In this document: one piece after another, positions 39,127-46,422 of the stretch
Numbering within the stretch: the first letter of the stretch is position 1
How the letters are laid out: every line of letters begins with the position of its first letter
From: Vagococcus proximus
Lineage (GTDB): Bacteria > Bacillota > Bacilli > Lactobacillales > Vagococcaceae
Length of the DNA: 64,000 nt
Assembly: GCF_029143285.1 (NCBI RefSeq)
Contig: NZ_JAPDSH010000003.1
Coordinates: 62,001 to 126,000, forward strand
Direction: 5' to 3'
Notes under the pieces: generated by a model
Told to the model about the DNA's origin: nothing
Seen by the model: only the letters and a program-made list of their open reading frames with translations
Databases searched by the model: none
Made by a program: the position numbers and the translations under genes

Positions 39127-40199
39127 AACATAAAGTAAACAAAGGCGAATGGGCTGAACTATATGTGTTTTTATCAGTTTTAGCCACAGGAAAATTATAT
39201 GCTGCTGATGAAGATTTAAATAAAATTGAAGAAGCTTACTACACTGTTTTACAAGCTATAAAAATAGAAGAAAATGAAGAAAAAAGATATTCGAGAGATA
39301 CAAAGAAAAATTTAGTTGTCATCTATAGCAATGGCACAAAAAAAATAAGCATTCCGATAGCCGATTTTTTAAACTTTGGTCCTATAGTTTTAGAAGGTAT
39401 AAAAAATGGAACTGGTCGCTCTTTTGAAATACCCGAAATCGAAGAATTTCTGGAACAAATACTTGTTGATAAAATTAAAGCAAGTAGTGATAGTAAAAAA
39501 GATTTAATATTTCAAGTTCATGATGAGTTCACTGGGTTCAAACCTCAAATTGGATTTTCTGTTAAATCATACATCGGTGGTGCGCCTACACTAATTAATT
39601 CTTCTGGTGCAACAGTCTTTTCTTACACTACAGAAGGAAATCTAGTTACTGAGCAATTTGTAAATACTATCAATCAAATAGAGTCACGGAACAAAATAAA
39701 AGATAGAATTGAACACATTTATACTCATGGTATCACATTAAAATACATCGGACTTTCCAGTAATATATTTTCTAGAAATTTACAAATGATCGACTTTAGA
39801 TTGCCTGAAATTCTTGCTAATTTATATTTATCTTCTTACTTTGTTTCCGGAAAAAAAATGACAGATGTTGTTAAATATTACGTTAAAAAATATAATGAAG
39901 ATGAACAGCTTATCGAGTATAAAATAAAGGATTTACTAACTGCCGCCGCATTAGGAATGGAACCTAACACTCACTGGGATGGATTAGAAGATGCTAATGG
40001 TGGCTATATCGTTGTCAAAAGTGATGGCGAGATTTTATGCTATCACATATACGATAGGAATAAACTAAGAACATACCTATATAATCATACCAAATTCGAT
40101 ACCCCTTCTACAGGAAGAACTGGTTCAGGTTTACTAGAATTCAACAAAAACACCTCAGAGGCTACGTTTAAATTGAGTTTACAGGTACGGTTTAGTTAA
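39123..40199 (+). CDS. HpaII-family type II restriction endonuclease
   Basis: A 358-residue protein. The opening NKGEWAELYVFLSVLATGKL, followed by YAADEDLNKIEEAYY, and the central PQIGFSVKSYIGGAPTLINS with SGATVF match my memory of the RE_HpaII family, which cuts C^CGG. The length equals that recalled for R.HpaII. The start overlaps the methyltransferase stop (ATGA), giving coupled methyltransferase-endonuclease expression. It ends at a strong terminator. Codon use is AT-rich, unlike guaA. Family fairly sure; recognition site not proven. Confidence 0.82.
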   Translation: MKHKVNKGEWAELYVFLSVLATGKLYAADEDLNKIEEAYYTVLQAIKIEENEEKRYSRDTKKNLVVIYSNGTKKISIPIADFLNFGPIVLEGIKNGTGRSFEIPEIEEFLEQILVDKIKASSDSKKDLIFQVHDEFTGFKPQIGFSVKSYIGGAPTLINSSGATVFSYTTEGNLVTEQFVNTINQIESRNKIKDRIEHIYTHGITLKYIGLSSNIFSRNLQMIDFRLPEILANLYLSSYFVSGKKMTDVVKYYVKKYNEDEQLIEYKIKDLLTAAALGMEPNTHWDGLEDANGGYIVVKSDGEILCYHIYDRNKLRTYLYNHTKFDTPSTGRTGSGLLEFNKNTSEATFKLSLQVRFS

Positions 40200-40206
40200 T
40201 ACAAAA

Positions 40207-40256
40207 CAAAAATACTTAGGACTCTCTTACTTATAAGTGTCCTAAGTATTTTTTTA
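40207..40256. terminator. Bidirectional intrinsic terminator
   Basis: Stem AATACTTAGGAC / GTCCTAAGTATT with A and T tails, between the endonuclease gene and the convergent HelP-like gene. A single GATACCAAT copy follows at 40261. Confidence 0.88.
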
Positions 40257-40280
40257 ATCCGATACCAATTTCGGAATAAA

Positions 40281-40628
40281 CTAGACTAGCGGATGCATAC
40301 TTTCAGCTTTGAATGATAAATTAATCCCTCTCCCTTGTACATACGGGTTACACGTTAGACCTTCAAATCTCACTGAAATAACTTTACCTTTATCAATTTC
40401 ATCTTGTGTCACAATCGGTCTGTTTCCAAGTACACTTACTTTAATACTTTTATGCTTTTTGTCTTTCATCAACACTTCGTAGTTATAGCCTTCAATTTCT
40501 CCAGTACGTTCATTTTTCCCAGTAGTTGCATTTAGTTCATACTTCACTTTGGGTGTGACCTCAATCAACATTAAATCTTTACCTAACTGCCCTACTAAAT
40601 CAAAGTCCTTCATTTTCATTTCCGCCAT
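40281..40628 (-). CDS. DUF961/HelP-like protein (Tn916 Orf23, ICEBs1 YdcP type)
   Basis: About 115 residues. It begins MAEMKMKDFDLVGQLGKDLM and carries the DUF961-type body with VSVLGNRPIVTQDEI and VRFEGLTCNPYVQG. ICEBs1 HelP (YdcP) of this family is a helicase processivity factor needed for rolling-circle replication of the element. ATG at 40628 follows AAGAAGGA; an open frame upstream overlaps the integrase end. It sits directly downstream of int, which is unusual, since homologs usually lie upstream of the conjugation genes. Family likely; function inferred. Confidence 0.75.
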   Translation of the reverse strand: MAEMKMKDFDLVGQLGKDLMLIEVTPKVKYELNATTGKNERTGEIEGYNYEVLMKDKKHKSIKVSVLGNRPIVTQDEIDKGKVISVRFEGLTCNPYVQGRGINLSFKAESMHPLV

Positions 40629-40629
40629 T

Positions 40630-41805
40630 TTATTTTCCTTCTTTCTTGAGATATTGGTTCCCATTAAATTTCCTTTTCTTCACATTCACTTCTTCATCAA
40701 TTGAGACTAAACCAGTTAATTTATTTGCTACTTCAAGATTGCTATTCGGATACAAATGCCCATACGTTCCTAATGTTGTTTGAATATCAGCATGACCTAA
40801 TCTATCCTTTATTATCAAAGCATTTTCTCCTAATGAAATTAATAGCGAGGCATGAGAATGTCTTAAACCATGAATTCTAATATCATTAATATCTGCAAGT
40901 GACGAATGCCTCCTTATAATATGCCTTACAGTATGCTTATTCGTCGGAATACCGTTGTATGATAAAACATAATCAGAACCTCCCATACCATCTTGAACTA
41001 CTTTCCACTCTTTCAATACCTCAACCGTATCACTATCTAATGCCAGTGTTCTAATACTAGATGGTGTTTTTGGTGGTACTATTTCAAATTCTTCTAAATT
41101 TTGATAAAACATACTTTTCGTTACTTTTAGAAGACAATTCTCCAAATCAATATCGGTTTTCCAAGTCAATGCTTGTCCTTCTCCTAATCGTAAGCCTGTC
41201 ATAAAAAATAACCATATAACCACAAAACTAAAATGCTCGTAATAATCTGATTTATCAAAGGTCGCTATAACTTTCTCAAATTCTTCTAACGTCCAAAAAC
41301 TAACCTCTACTCTTTTCTTTTTTACATTACCAACTACCTTAGCAGGATTTTTAACCAACATCCCCAGCAACACAGCACGTTCCAAACTCATAGAAAACAA
41401 ACCAAAAATATTTCTAGTATAACTATTACTTTGAGTTTCTAACATTTTATTCTGCCACTTTTGAATTTGTATCGGACTAATTTCCGATAGTTTAGTTCGA
41501 TTAAATGTTTTGAAATGAATTAACATCGTAGATAGCCGATTGTCATACGTCCTCTTCTTTACTCGCCCTTTGTACCACGGTAAAAATATACTTTCAAAAT
41601 ACTCTTTATAACTCATAGTTGTATTAGTCTTAAAAGCCATATCTCCATAATCATTCATGAATTGATGATAAGCTTTTTTTGCATCTCGTTCTGTCAAAAA
41701 ACCTCTCTTAACACTTCTTATCCTTTTGCCAGTCACACTGTCATAACCGATACTTGCCGAAAAATAATACTTACCTGTCGCCTTATCTTTATAAACGTTA
41801 GACAT
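40630..41805 (-). CDS. int: Tyrosine recombinase/integrase
   Basis: A 391-residue phage/ICE-type integrase. An N-terminal AP2-like arm-binding region and a SAM-like core-binding domain (about 60-165) precede the catalytic domain. Catalytic residues are visible: Arg in FMTGLRLGEGQAL, HxLRH in IHGLRHSHASLL, and the GH...Y end in LGHADIQTTLGTYGHLYP. It should drive integration and excision at guaA. Its ATG shares a base with the stop of the DUF3173 gene (TAATG), so the two are coupled. Looks intact. Confidence 0.95.
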   Translation of the reverse strand: MSNVYKDKATGKYYFSASIGYDSVTGKRIRSVKRGFLTERDAKKAYHQFMNDYGDMAFKTNTTMSYKEYFESIFLPWYKGRVKKRTYDNRLSTMLIHFKTFNRTKLSEISPIQIQKWQNKMLETQSNSYTRNIFGLFSMSLERAVLLGMLVKNPAKVVGNVKKKRVEVSFWTLEEFEKVIATFDKSDYYEHFSFVVIWLFFMTGLRLGEGQALTWKTDIDLENCLLKVTKSMFYQNLEEFEIVPPKTPSSIRTLALDSDTVEVLKEWKVVQDGMGGSDYVLSYNGIPTNKHTVRHIIRRHSSLADINDIRIHGLRHSHASLLISLGENALIIKDRLGHADIQTTLGTYGHLYPNSNLEVANKLTGLVSIDEEVNVKKRKFNGNQYLKKEGK

Positions 41806-42005
41806 TATTTTTCCTCGTTATGAACATACAGTGTTACGCCTAAAATCTCCTCAACTGCTTGAACAGGAACTCTACCTAAACGTTTGCTTTTGTAATAATC
41901 ATACCCTTTTTGAACCATAAGATACTTTGATAACCTTACAATGTCTTGCGATTGAGTAGGTCCAAATCCTAAATCAATTAAATCTTTTTTCGTTACCGTA
42001 ATCAT
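41805..42005 (-). CDS. DUF3173-family small DNA-binding protein, probable excisionase
   Basis: About 66 residues. The stretch MITVTKKDLIDLGFGPTQSQ and RLGRVPVQAVEEILG fit the DUF3173 family of small helix-turn-helix proteins that lie directly before integrase genes in ICEs and IMEs. Its size and position suggest a recombination directionality factor or transcription factor. ATG at 42005 fits AAAGGTGG; an in-frame GTG at 42017 is too close to it. Stop overlaps the int start. Confidence 0.8.
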   Translation of the reverse strand: MITVTKKDLIDLGFGPTQSQDIVRLSKYLMVQKGYDYYKSKRLGRVPVQAVEEILGVTLYVHNEEK

Positions 42006-42029
42006 ACTTGTTACCACCTTTCTTATGTC

Positions 42030-42093
42030 ATGATAAATCCTTATATGATATACTCATCTTGCGAGGTTGAGCTTGGCTAAGGGATTTTATCAT
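42030..42093 (-). other. Long inverted repeat between the relaxase and DUF3173 genes
   Basis: Arms ATGATAAATCCTTA (42030-42043) and TAAGGGATTTTATCAT (42078-42093), with an inner CTCA/TGAG pairing. There is no clear T tail, so it may be a regulatory or processing hairpin rather than a terminator. Confidence 0.5.
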
Positions 42094-42105
42094 TCTTTTC
42101 CGAGT

Positions 42106-43149
42106 TCACTTTTTTGTATTTGCATATACTTCTTTTACCAAATCATCTCGACCTATATTGATTAAATGAGACACTAGTTTATTTGACAATGCCCTTGGAT
42201 ATTCAACATCTGCTAACATATCTTGAACATCTTTCAATTCTCCTAATGCCCTATGTTCACTCAAAAACTGAAAGGCTTTAATTGCCCCAATTGCTCCACC
42301 AAATTCTAACCAACGTTCCGTTTCATGCAATCCAGTTACTTCATAGAGCTTTTCAATCTCCAAAGCTTTAGCTTTTCCTAGATAACTTTTCCAAAATCTC
42401 GCCACTTCTTGCATCTCACTAGTTGAATAAAAAACCAATTCTTTTTTGATAAATCCTCTTATCGTATTTTCTAAACTATCATCAGAAAAAGCGATTATCC
42501 TTATAATACTTTCTGCAATCTCATTTTTCACTTCAACCTCTGTTCGTTTCCATGAGCCAATTTCCTCAATCGCTATATCTTGTTTAATTGCTTGTTCTTT
42601 GTCTTTTTCATAAATCCTAAACATCACATCTGATGTTCTCACTCCAATATATAATGTCTTAGCTGTCTTATTGCCTAAAAATTTACTTTCATTCAAACGA
42701 TAAGTACGTCCGCTTGAATTGAATTGCCCTTTTTTACATTTTTTGATCAACTGTTCCACTTGAAAAAACGGTTTTTCATTCTTGTCATCTAATGCCAAGT
42801 CTACTCGTTTAACTTTGAAATGACCCATATATTCTAAAAATAATTTCTTAAAAAAGGTTTTCCATGTTTCTCCCAGGTTCTCTAATAGCCTTTCAAACAA
42901 CGTACAACCTTCACCACTTAATACTAGATATGTTTCTGATAAAGTATCAAGCTCAGTTGTATAAACTCTTATATCGCCATATACATAGGCTAAATCGTAA
43001 TCTTTATGTTTCACCTTTGCTTCTTCAATCGTAAAACAAGTTACATCAATCATCATCAAATGACTAAGAATTTCCTCCAATGGTACTTGATAAAACAGGA
43101 TTTGTAGCCAGTCTATTTTGCCTGTAACGTTAGCTAATGTCGTCTTAAT
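42106..43149 (-). CDS. MobT/NicK-type relaxase (Rep_trans family), probable AUU start
   Basis: About 347 residues if started at ATT 43149. It belongs to the replication-initiation-factor family that includes pT181 RepC, Tn916 Orf20 and ICEBs1 NicK, which nick oriT for transfer and rolling-circle replication. Visible parts are KIDWLQILFYQVP near the start, KVKRVDLALDD in the middle, and KTLYIGVRTSDVMFRIYEKD with the Tyr-containing active region. The only standard start is TTG 43080, but it lacks a ribosome site and cuts the conserved N-terminus. ATT at 43149 has a perfect AAAGGAGG site eight bases upstream. Possible alternative: a mutated ATG. Confidence 0.85.
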   Translation of the reverse strand: MKTTLANVTGKIDWLQILFYQVPLEEILSHLMMIDVTCFTIEEAKVKHKDYDLAYVYGDIRVYTTELDTLSETYLVLSGEGCTLFERLLENLGETWKTFFKKLFLEYMGHFKVKRVDLALDDKNEKPFFQVEQLIKKCKKGQFNSSGRTYRLNESKFLGNKTAKTLYIGVRTSDVMFRIYEKDKEQAIKQDIAIEEIGSWKRTEVEVKNEIAESIIRIIAFSDDSLENTIRGFIKKELVFYSTSEMQEVARFWKSYLGKAKALEIEKLYEVTGLHETERWLEFGGAIGAIKAFQFLSEHRALGELKDVQDMLADVEYPRALSNKLVSHLINIGRDDLVKEVYANTKK

Positions 43150-43176
43150 ATATCACACCTCCTTTCGCACTTTTTT

Positions 43177-43203
43177 GTGTAAAAACTCAAATGCGTTTTA
43201 CAC
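43177..43203. repeat. Perfect 8-bp inverted repeat near the relaxase start
   Basis: GTGTAAAA (43177-43184) and TTTTACAC (43196-43203) with an 11-nt loop, just upstream of the relaxase ribosome site. Candidate operator or part of the transfer origin. Confidence 0.5.
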
Positions 43204-43244
43204 CGTCATATCAACGGTTACAGCAGTTTTCCACAGGAATGTCA

Positions 43245-43277
43245 GGGTGCTATTAGGGTGCTATTAGAGGGCACCCC
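43245..43277 (-). other. Putative oriT / rolling-circle nick site hairpin
   Basis: Minus-strand hairpin GGGTGC-CCTCTAATA-GCACCC (43256-43276). Its loop includes CTCTAATAGC, like the known pT181-family nick sequence (TACTCT/AATAGCC). A tandem copy of GGGTGCTATTA precedes it on the plus strand (43245-43255). It lies about 100 bp before the relaxase gene, where oriT lies in Tn916-like elements. The rest of 43150-43517 holds AACGT-containing repeats (43339-43395) and the XRE promoter. Confidence 0.65.
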
Positions 43278-43451
43278 ATCTTTAAACAACACTTTTGCCC
43301 TTTATCCAATTGATTAAATCCCAACATTTTTAATTTATTAAACAAACGCTAACGAGCAAAACGTATAAACCTTAAACGTTAAACGGTAACGTGAATACAT
43401 TACCTAATAAACCTAAAACATATACTCGTTAATGGAAGTATACCACTAACA

Positions 43452-43480
43452 TTGATTAATACAAGTTAAAAACGTATAAT
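43452..43480 (+). promoter_or_regulatory. Promoter of the element's XRE regulator
   Basis: -35 TTGATT (43452-43457), 17-bp spacer, -10 TATAAT (43475-43480). Confidence 0.75.
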
Positions 43481-43517
43481 TACACTAAATAAATTATCAA
43501 AGGAGCTATTAACTATC

Positions 43518-44033
43518 ATGATTGAAAATTTCGGTTCTAACCTAGCAAGACTAAGAAAAGAACGTAACTTAACTCAAACAGAATTTTCTGAAATGCTAGG
43601 CATCACTAAACAAACCATTTCCAACATAGAACAAAGTAAAGCTTATCCTTCATTCACAACATTAGAAAAAATAAGTCAGTTACTAAAAGCTGGTCCTACT
43701 GAACTATTCGGAACAGAAAATGAAATTCTTTTATATAACACTCCAAAATTGCTAGATGAAGTCGATAGTTACCAAGATAAAATCCATAACATCTTAAAAT
43801 TGGAACAAGCTCTCGAAAAAATTAACAAAATTGATTTAGATAATCTTGTAGACCAAGTTAGCTATATTCAAAACTTTTTCAGTAAAACTCCTCGTACTGA
43901 TGAAACTGGAGAACCAATTTTAGACAACGATAACCAAGTTAGCTTTGCCGATAGCCCTTATAGTAAAGTCCCCGTTCAAGAAATCGAAAAACTTGCAATG
44001 CAGATTAAAGAGATCAAAAGATTTAAAGATTAA
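43518..44033 (+). CDS. XRE-family transcriptional regulator of the element
   Basis: A 171-residue protein with an N-terminal HTH_3 domain (about 6-62; RLRKERNLTQTEFSEMLG and KQTISNIEQSKAYPS). A longer C-terminal part has helical character and no recognised domain. AAAGGAG precedes ATG at 43518. It is divergent from the relaxase-DUF3173-integrase operon and probably represses it, as XRE repressors do in related elements. Its own promoter is consensus-like. Confidence 0.88.
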   Translation: MIENFGSNLARLRKERNLTQTEFSEMLGITKQTISNIEQSKAYPSFTTLEKISQLLKAGPTELFGTENEILLYNTPKLLDEVDSYQDKIHNILKLEQALEKINKIDLDNLVDQVSYIQNFFSKTPRTDETGEPILDNDNQVSFADSPYSKVPVQEIEKLAMQIKEIKRFKD

Positions 44034-44189
44034 ACACGTGGTTCAGAAACGTTGATTGGTGGGAGCTAACTTTCTATTGCTCTCACTATTTTTTTATCCT
44101 CTAACGCCCTATTTATTCAGCATAAAAGAGGGTTGGCAAAAGGCAGATTGGTGAGTTATAAGTTTGTTATCTAACTGACTGCTTCTTGA

Positions 44190-44350
44190 AAACAAAAAAA
44201 GCCAGTACCTGTCTAAACAGATACCAACTTTCTTAATTCTTAAAAAGCCTAGCAACTCACGTTGATGAGACATCAACTTCCGTCTAAAAATGGACGCCTT
44301 AACCTCACGGAACGGCTTCAACGAGGAGACCTCGCCGACCATTTTTCACA
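44190..44350 (-). ncRNA. Structured non-coding block: candidate single-strand origin or small RNA
   Basis: A segment of the 468-bp gap 44034-44501, with higher G+C than its surroundings. It holds a series of perfect short hairpins: GAGG/CCTC inside CGGC/GCCG, CGTC/GACG, and GTTGATG/CATCAAC. On the minus strand it ends with GTATCTG/CAGGTAC followed by T7 (about 44197-44222), which looks like a terminator. It could be the sso needed by a rolling-circle replicating element, or a transcribed RNA. No promoter is clear. The remaining gap is AT-rich with nothing recognised. Confidence 0.5.
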
Positions 44351-44501
44351 GCTTTGATGGTTATTCCATATAACACTTATCTTTAGATACAAAATGTATC
44401 ATTTCACAATAATATTTATATAATACTATCGCTATAGCGTTAGACCCTCTAAAATACACTATTATTACCTAAAATTAATATCCATAAGTAATTTTAAAAA
44501 T

Positions 44502-45848
44502 TTATTCTTCATCACTAATATACTTATTTTCAGCCAGTATATTCTTATAATGTTTGAATGTATTCTTATTAATTTTTTGCTTAAATATATCATCATCAAT
44601 TATTTGTTTAAATGCATCCTTATTAATTCTTTGTTTTAATACATCCTCATCAATTATTTGTTTTAATATATCATCATTAATTCTTTGTTTTAATATATCA
44701 TTATTAATTATTTGTTTTAATATATCATCATTAATTCTTTGTTTTAATATATCATCATTAATTCTTTGTTTTAATACATCCTCATCAATTATTTGTTTTC
44801 TCTCTAAATAACCTTCATCATTTATCCTATGCACAAACCCGTCATCTCGCTTATTCAGTTCTTCTATATCTTTTATCGCTTGCTCCATATAATCTGAGGG
44901 AAACTTGATTCTATATAATGTTTCAGAAGAGGTTTTTAATTTATCTACCTCCGTCTCAGACAAGTCATTCACAAGTTGAATAAACCTTAAATTACTAACT
45001 ATATAGAGTTGCTTATCGGACTCCCTACATAATTCATTCATTAAATATATACTTGGACCTACTACTAAATCATTTACTTTATATAACAAATCCGACTTTC
45101 TTTTAGACCGCCCATCATTTGTAACATAAATAACCTTTCTTCCTGATTCATTCCCAATTTTTGTATAATCAATAATTTCTTTCCATATCAATAAATCCCC
45201 AAATTTTCTTTGATATTTTATATTATCGTAATATCTTATTGCATCTTCTTCATTCTCTTTAGAAGAATCATCAAATCCTGGTGGTATTTTTTTACTATAA
45301 CGTTCTTGTCCTTCTTTCTCTACGACATCAATCCACTCTTGTGTATATTTTTCACCAATACTGCCTTCGATTAGATTAATTAATCTATCATATATGTCAC
45401 TTTCTTCCTCAGTTATAACTGATTTAATTTTAGAATCGACCAGTCCCATAAGCTCTTCAGAAAACTTATCCGTTAAACTTAACATTTCCTCTGTAAACTC
45501 TTCTTCTTCACTCTCATCTATCAATTCACCTGGAGAAATCATATTCTTAATTTTCCCGAGTGAACTACGCACTTCATCTTTATATTTTTGAATATTTTTT
45601 ATCTTTCTTTTTTTTAAACTACTTTTTTGAAAATTGAACTCTAATGCCACTAAATAAGGTATATATATATTATTTTTAACTTTTTCTAATGCTTCGATAT
45701 ACTATTTTGAAACTACTGTAGGTAGCTGGATTATATCCAATAGATAGTTCGTATCTAAAACTATTAAGTTATCCGATTCAATAGCCAAATCAGATACTTT
45801 TAAACCAGGTTGATAAAATTCTGGAAAAAGCTCTTTTAACTTTGCCAT
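44502..45848 (-). pseudogene. PIN-like domain protein gene interrupted by an in-frame TAG
   Basis: The frame starts at ATG 45848 with an AAAGGATG site and reads MAKLKELFPEFY, then LIVLDTNYLLDII, the first catalytic-Asp segment of a PIN-like (PIN_8/DUF4935) nuclease domain. Codon 49 is TAG (45702-45704). Reading continues in the same frame with YIEALEKVKNNIYIPYLVAL and GDLLIWKEIIDY, then VIYVTNDG, the second half of the domain. A GTG at 45650 could restart a 382-residue fragment lacking the first Asp. The C-terminus has nine 9-residue repeats. Probably a nuclease-type cargo gene now inactive; readthrough is possible. Confidence 0.75.
44556..44798 (-). repeat. 27-bp tandem repeat, nine copies
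   Basis: Nine copies of a unit encoding K-Q-R-I-N-D-D-I-L, with central copies nearly identical and outer ones diverged (KQIIDEDVL, KQKINKNTF). Lies in the C-terminus of the PIN-like gene; copy number may vary. Confidence 0.85.
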
Positions 45849-45924
45849 AAAAACATCCTTTCGATTATCTATTAATTAAATAACATGATTTCATTCTACC
45901 ATATCACTGATATTTTTTATATTT

Positions 45925-45941
45925 GATACCTATTCGATACC
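45925..45941. repeat. Paired GATACC sites at the right end
   Basis: GATACC at 45925 and 45936, the same 11-bp period as the left-end pair; about 95-110 bp inside the proposed right end. Confidence 0.5.
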
Positions 45942-46034
45942 ATCAACTCGAATATCTAATAATCTTTTATACTTAAATCAACTTTAAAATTATATTAACA
46001 AATGCTAAACAACTATAAAATATAACTATTTACC

Positions 46035-46046
46035 GAATGGGAATAA
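46035..46046. repeat. Putative attR core
   Basis: GAATGGGAATAA, matching the last three codons and stop of guaA at 10 of 12 bases (8-bp identical run TGGGAATA). Confidence 0.5.
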
Positions 46047-46156
46047 TAGTAATGGATAACTTACACCTATAATCCTTGATTTGACAGCATTTAGCAATTT
46101 TTAGAATGGTTTGAAATCATTTAAAATGACTTGAACTGTCTCCAAGATTGTCTCCA

Positions 46157-46198
46157 GAAGAAGCCCACTAATTAATTTTTAGTGAGCTTCTTCTTTTT
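46157..46198 (+). terminator. Intrinsic terminator beyond attR
   Basis: Stem AGAAGC-CACTAA / TTAGTG-GCTTCT with a T-rich tail. It may be the original guaA terminator displaced by the element. Confidence 0.75.
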
Positions 46199-46422
46199 AT
46201 ATACAACACTGATACTATTATATAAAACAAATATTATAATTTATAATGACATAACATTATTGTTTTGATAAATTTTTGTTAATGCTCATATCAGTGTAGA
46301 CTCTTAAACTTTGAAGGGTGTTCACATTATTTTAAATGCAATGCAATGCAAACCAATCCATACATTCCTAGGTTACTATGATATAATTAGTACTTAGAAA
46401 TATATTTATTTTGGAGGTAAAT

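Larger units (their letters stand above)
37760..46046. mobile_element. Integrative mobilizable element inserted at the 3' end of guaA
   Basis: About 8.3 kb of DNA distinct from its surroundings. It holds a tyrosine integrase, DUF3173 protein, MobT/NicK-type relaxase, HelP/DUF961-like protein, XRE regulator, a nick-site-like hairpin and cargo (an HpaII-like restriction-modification pair and a damaged PIN-like gene). There is no coupling protein and no type IV secretion gene, so it would be mobilizable rather than self-conjugative. The ends are proposed from the repeated guaA tail and from paired GATACC sites inside each end. Gene content is firm; exact borders are inferred. Confidence 0.7.
45849..46422. 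other. Gene-free right-end region of the element
   Basis: 574 bp with no gene. It contains, in order, paired GATACC sites (45925, 45936), the proposed attR core (46035-46046), a pair of GTCTCCA repeats 12 bp apart (46138, 46150), a terminator (46157-46198) and AT-rich sequence with ATGCA repeats (46335-46350). Confidence 0.6.

Noticed and set aside
40261-40275. Single GATACCAAT near the integrase operon end as an element border
   Set aside because: Only one copy, with no 11-bp partner and no guaA-like core next to it; genes of the element continue on both sides.
44109-44342. 77-codon minus-strand frame across the structured block
   Set aside because: It runs through a series of perfect hairpins and a terminator-like stem, has no ribosome site and resembles no protein.
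44554-44811. 85-codon plus-strand frame opposite the 27-bp repeats
   Set aside because: It is the antisense reading of the repeat array; Ile/Leu/Cys-rich repetition follows from the coding strand.
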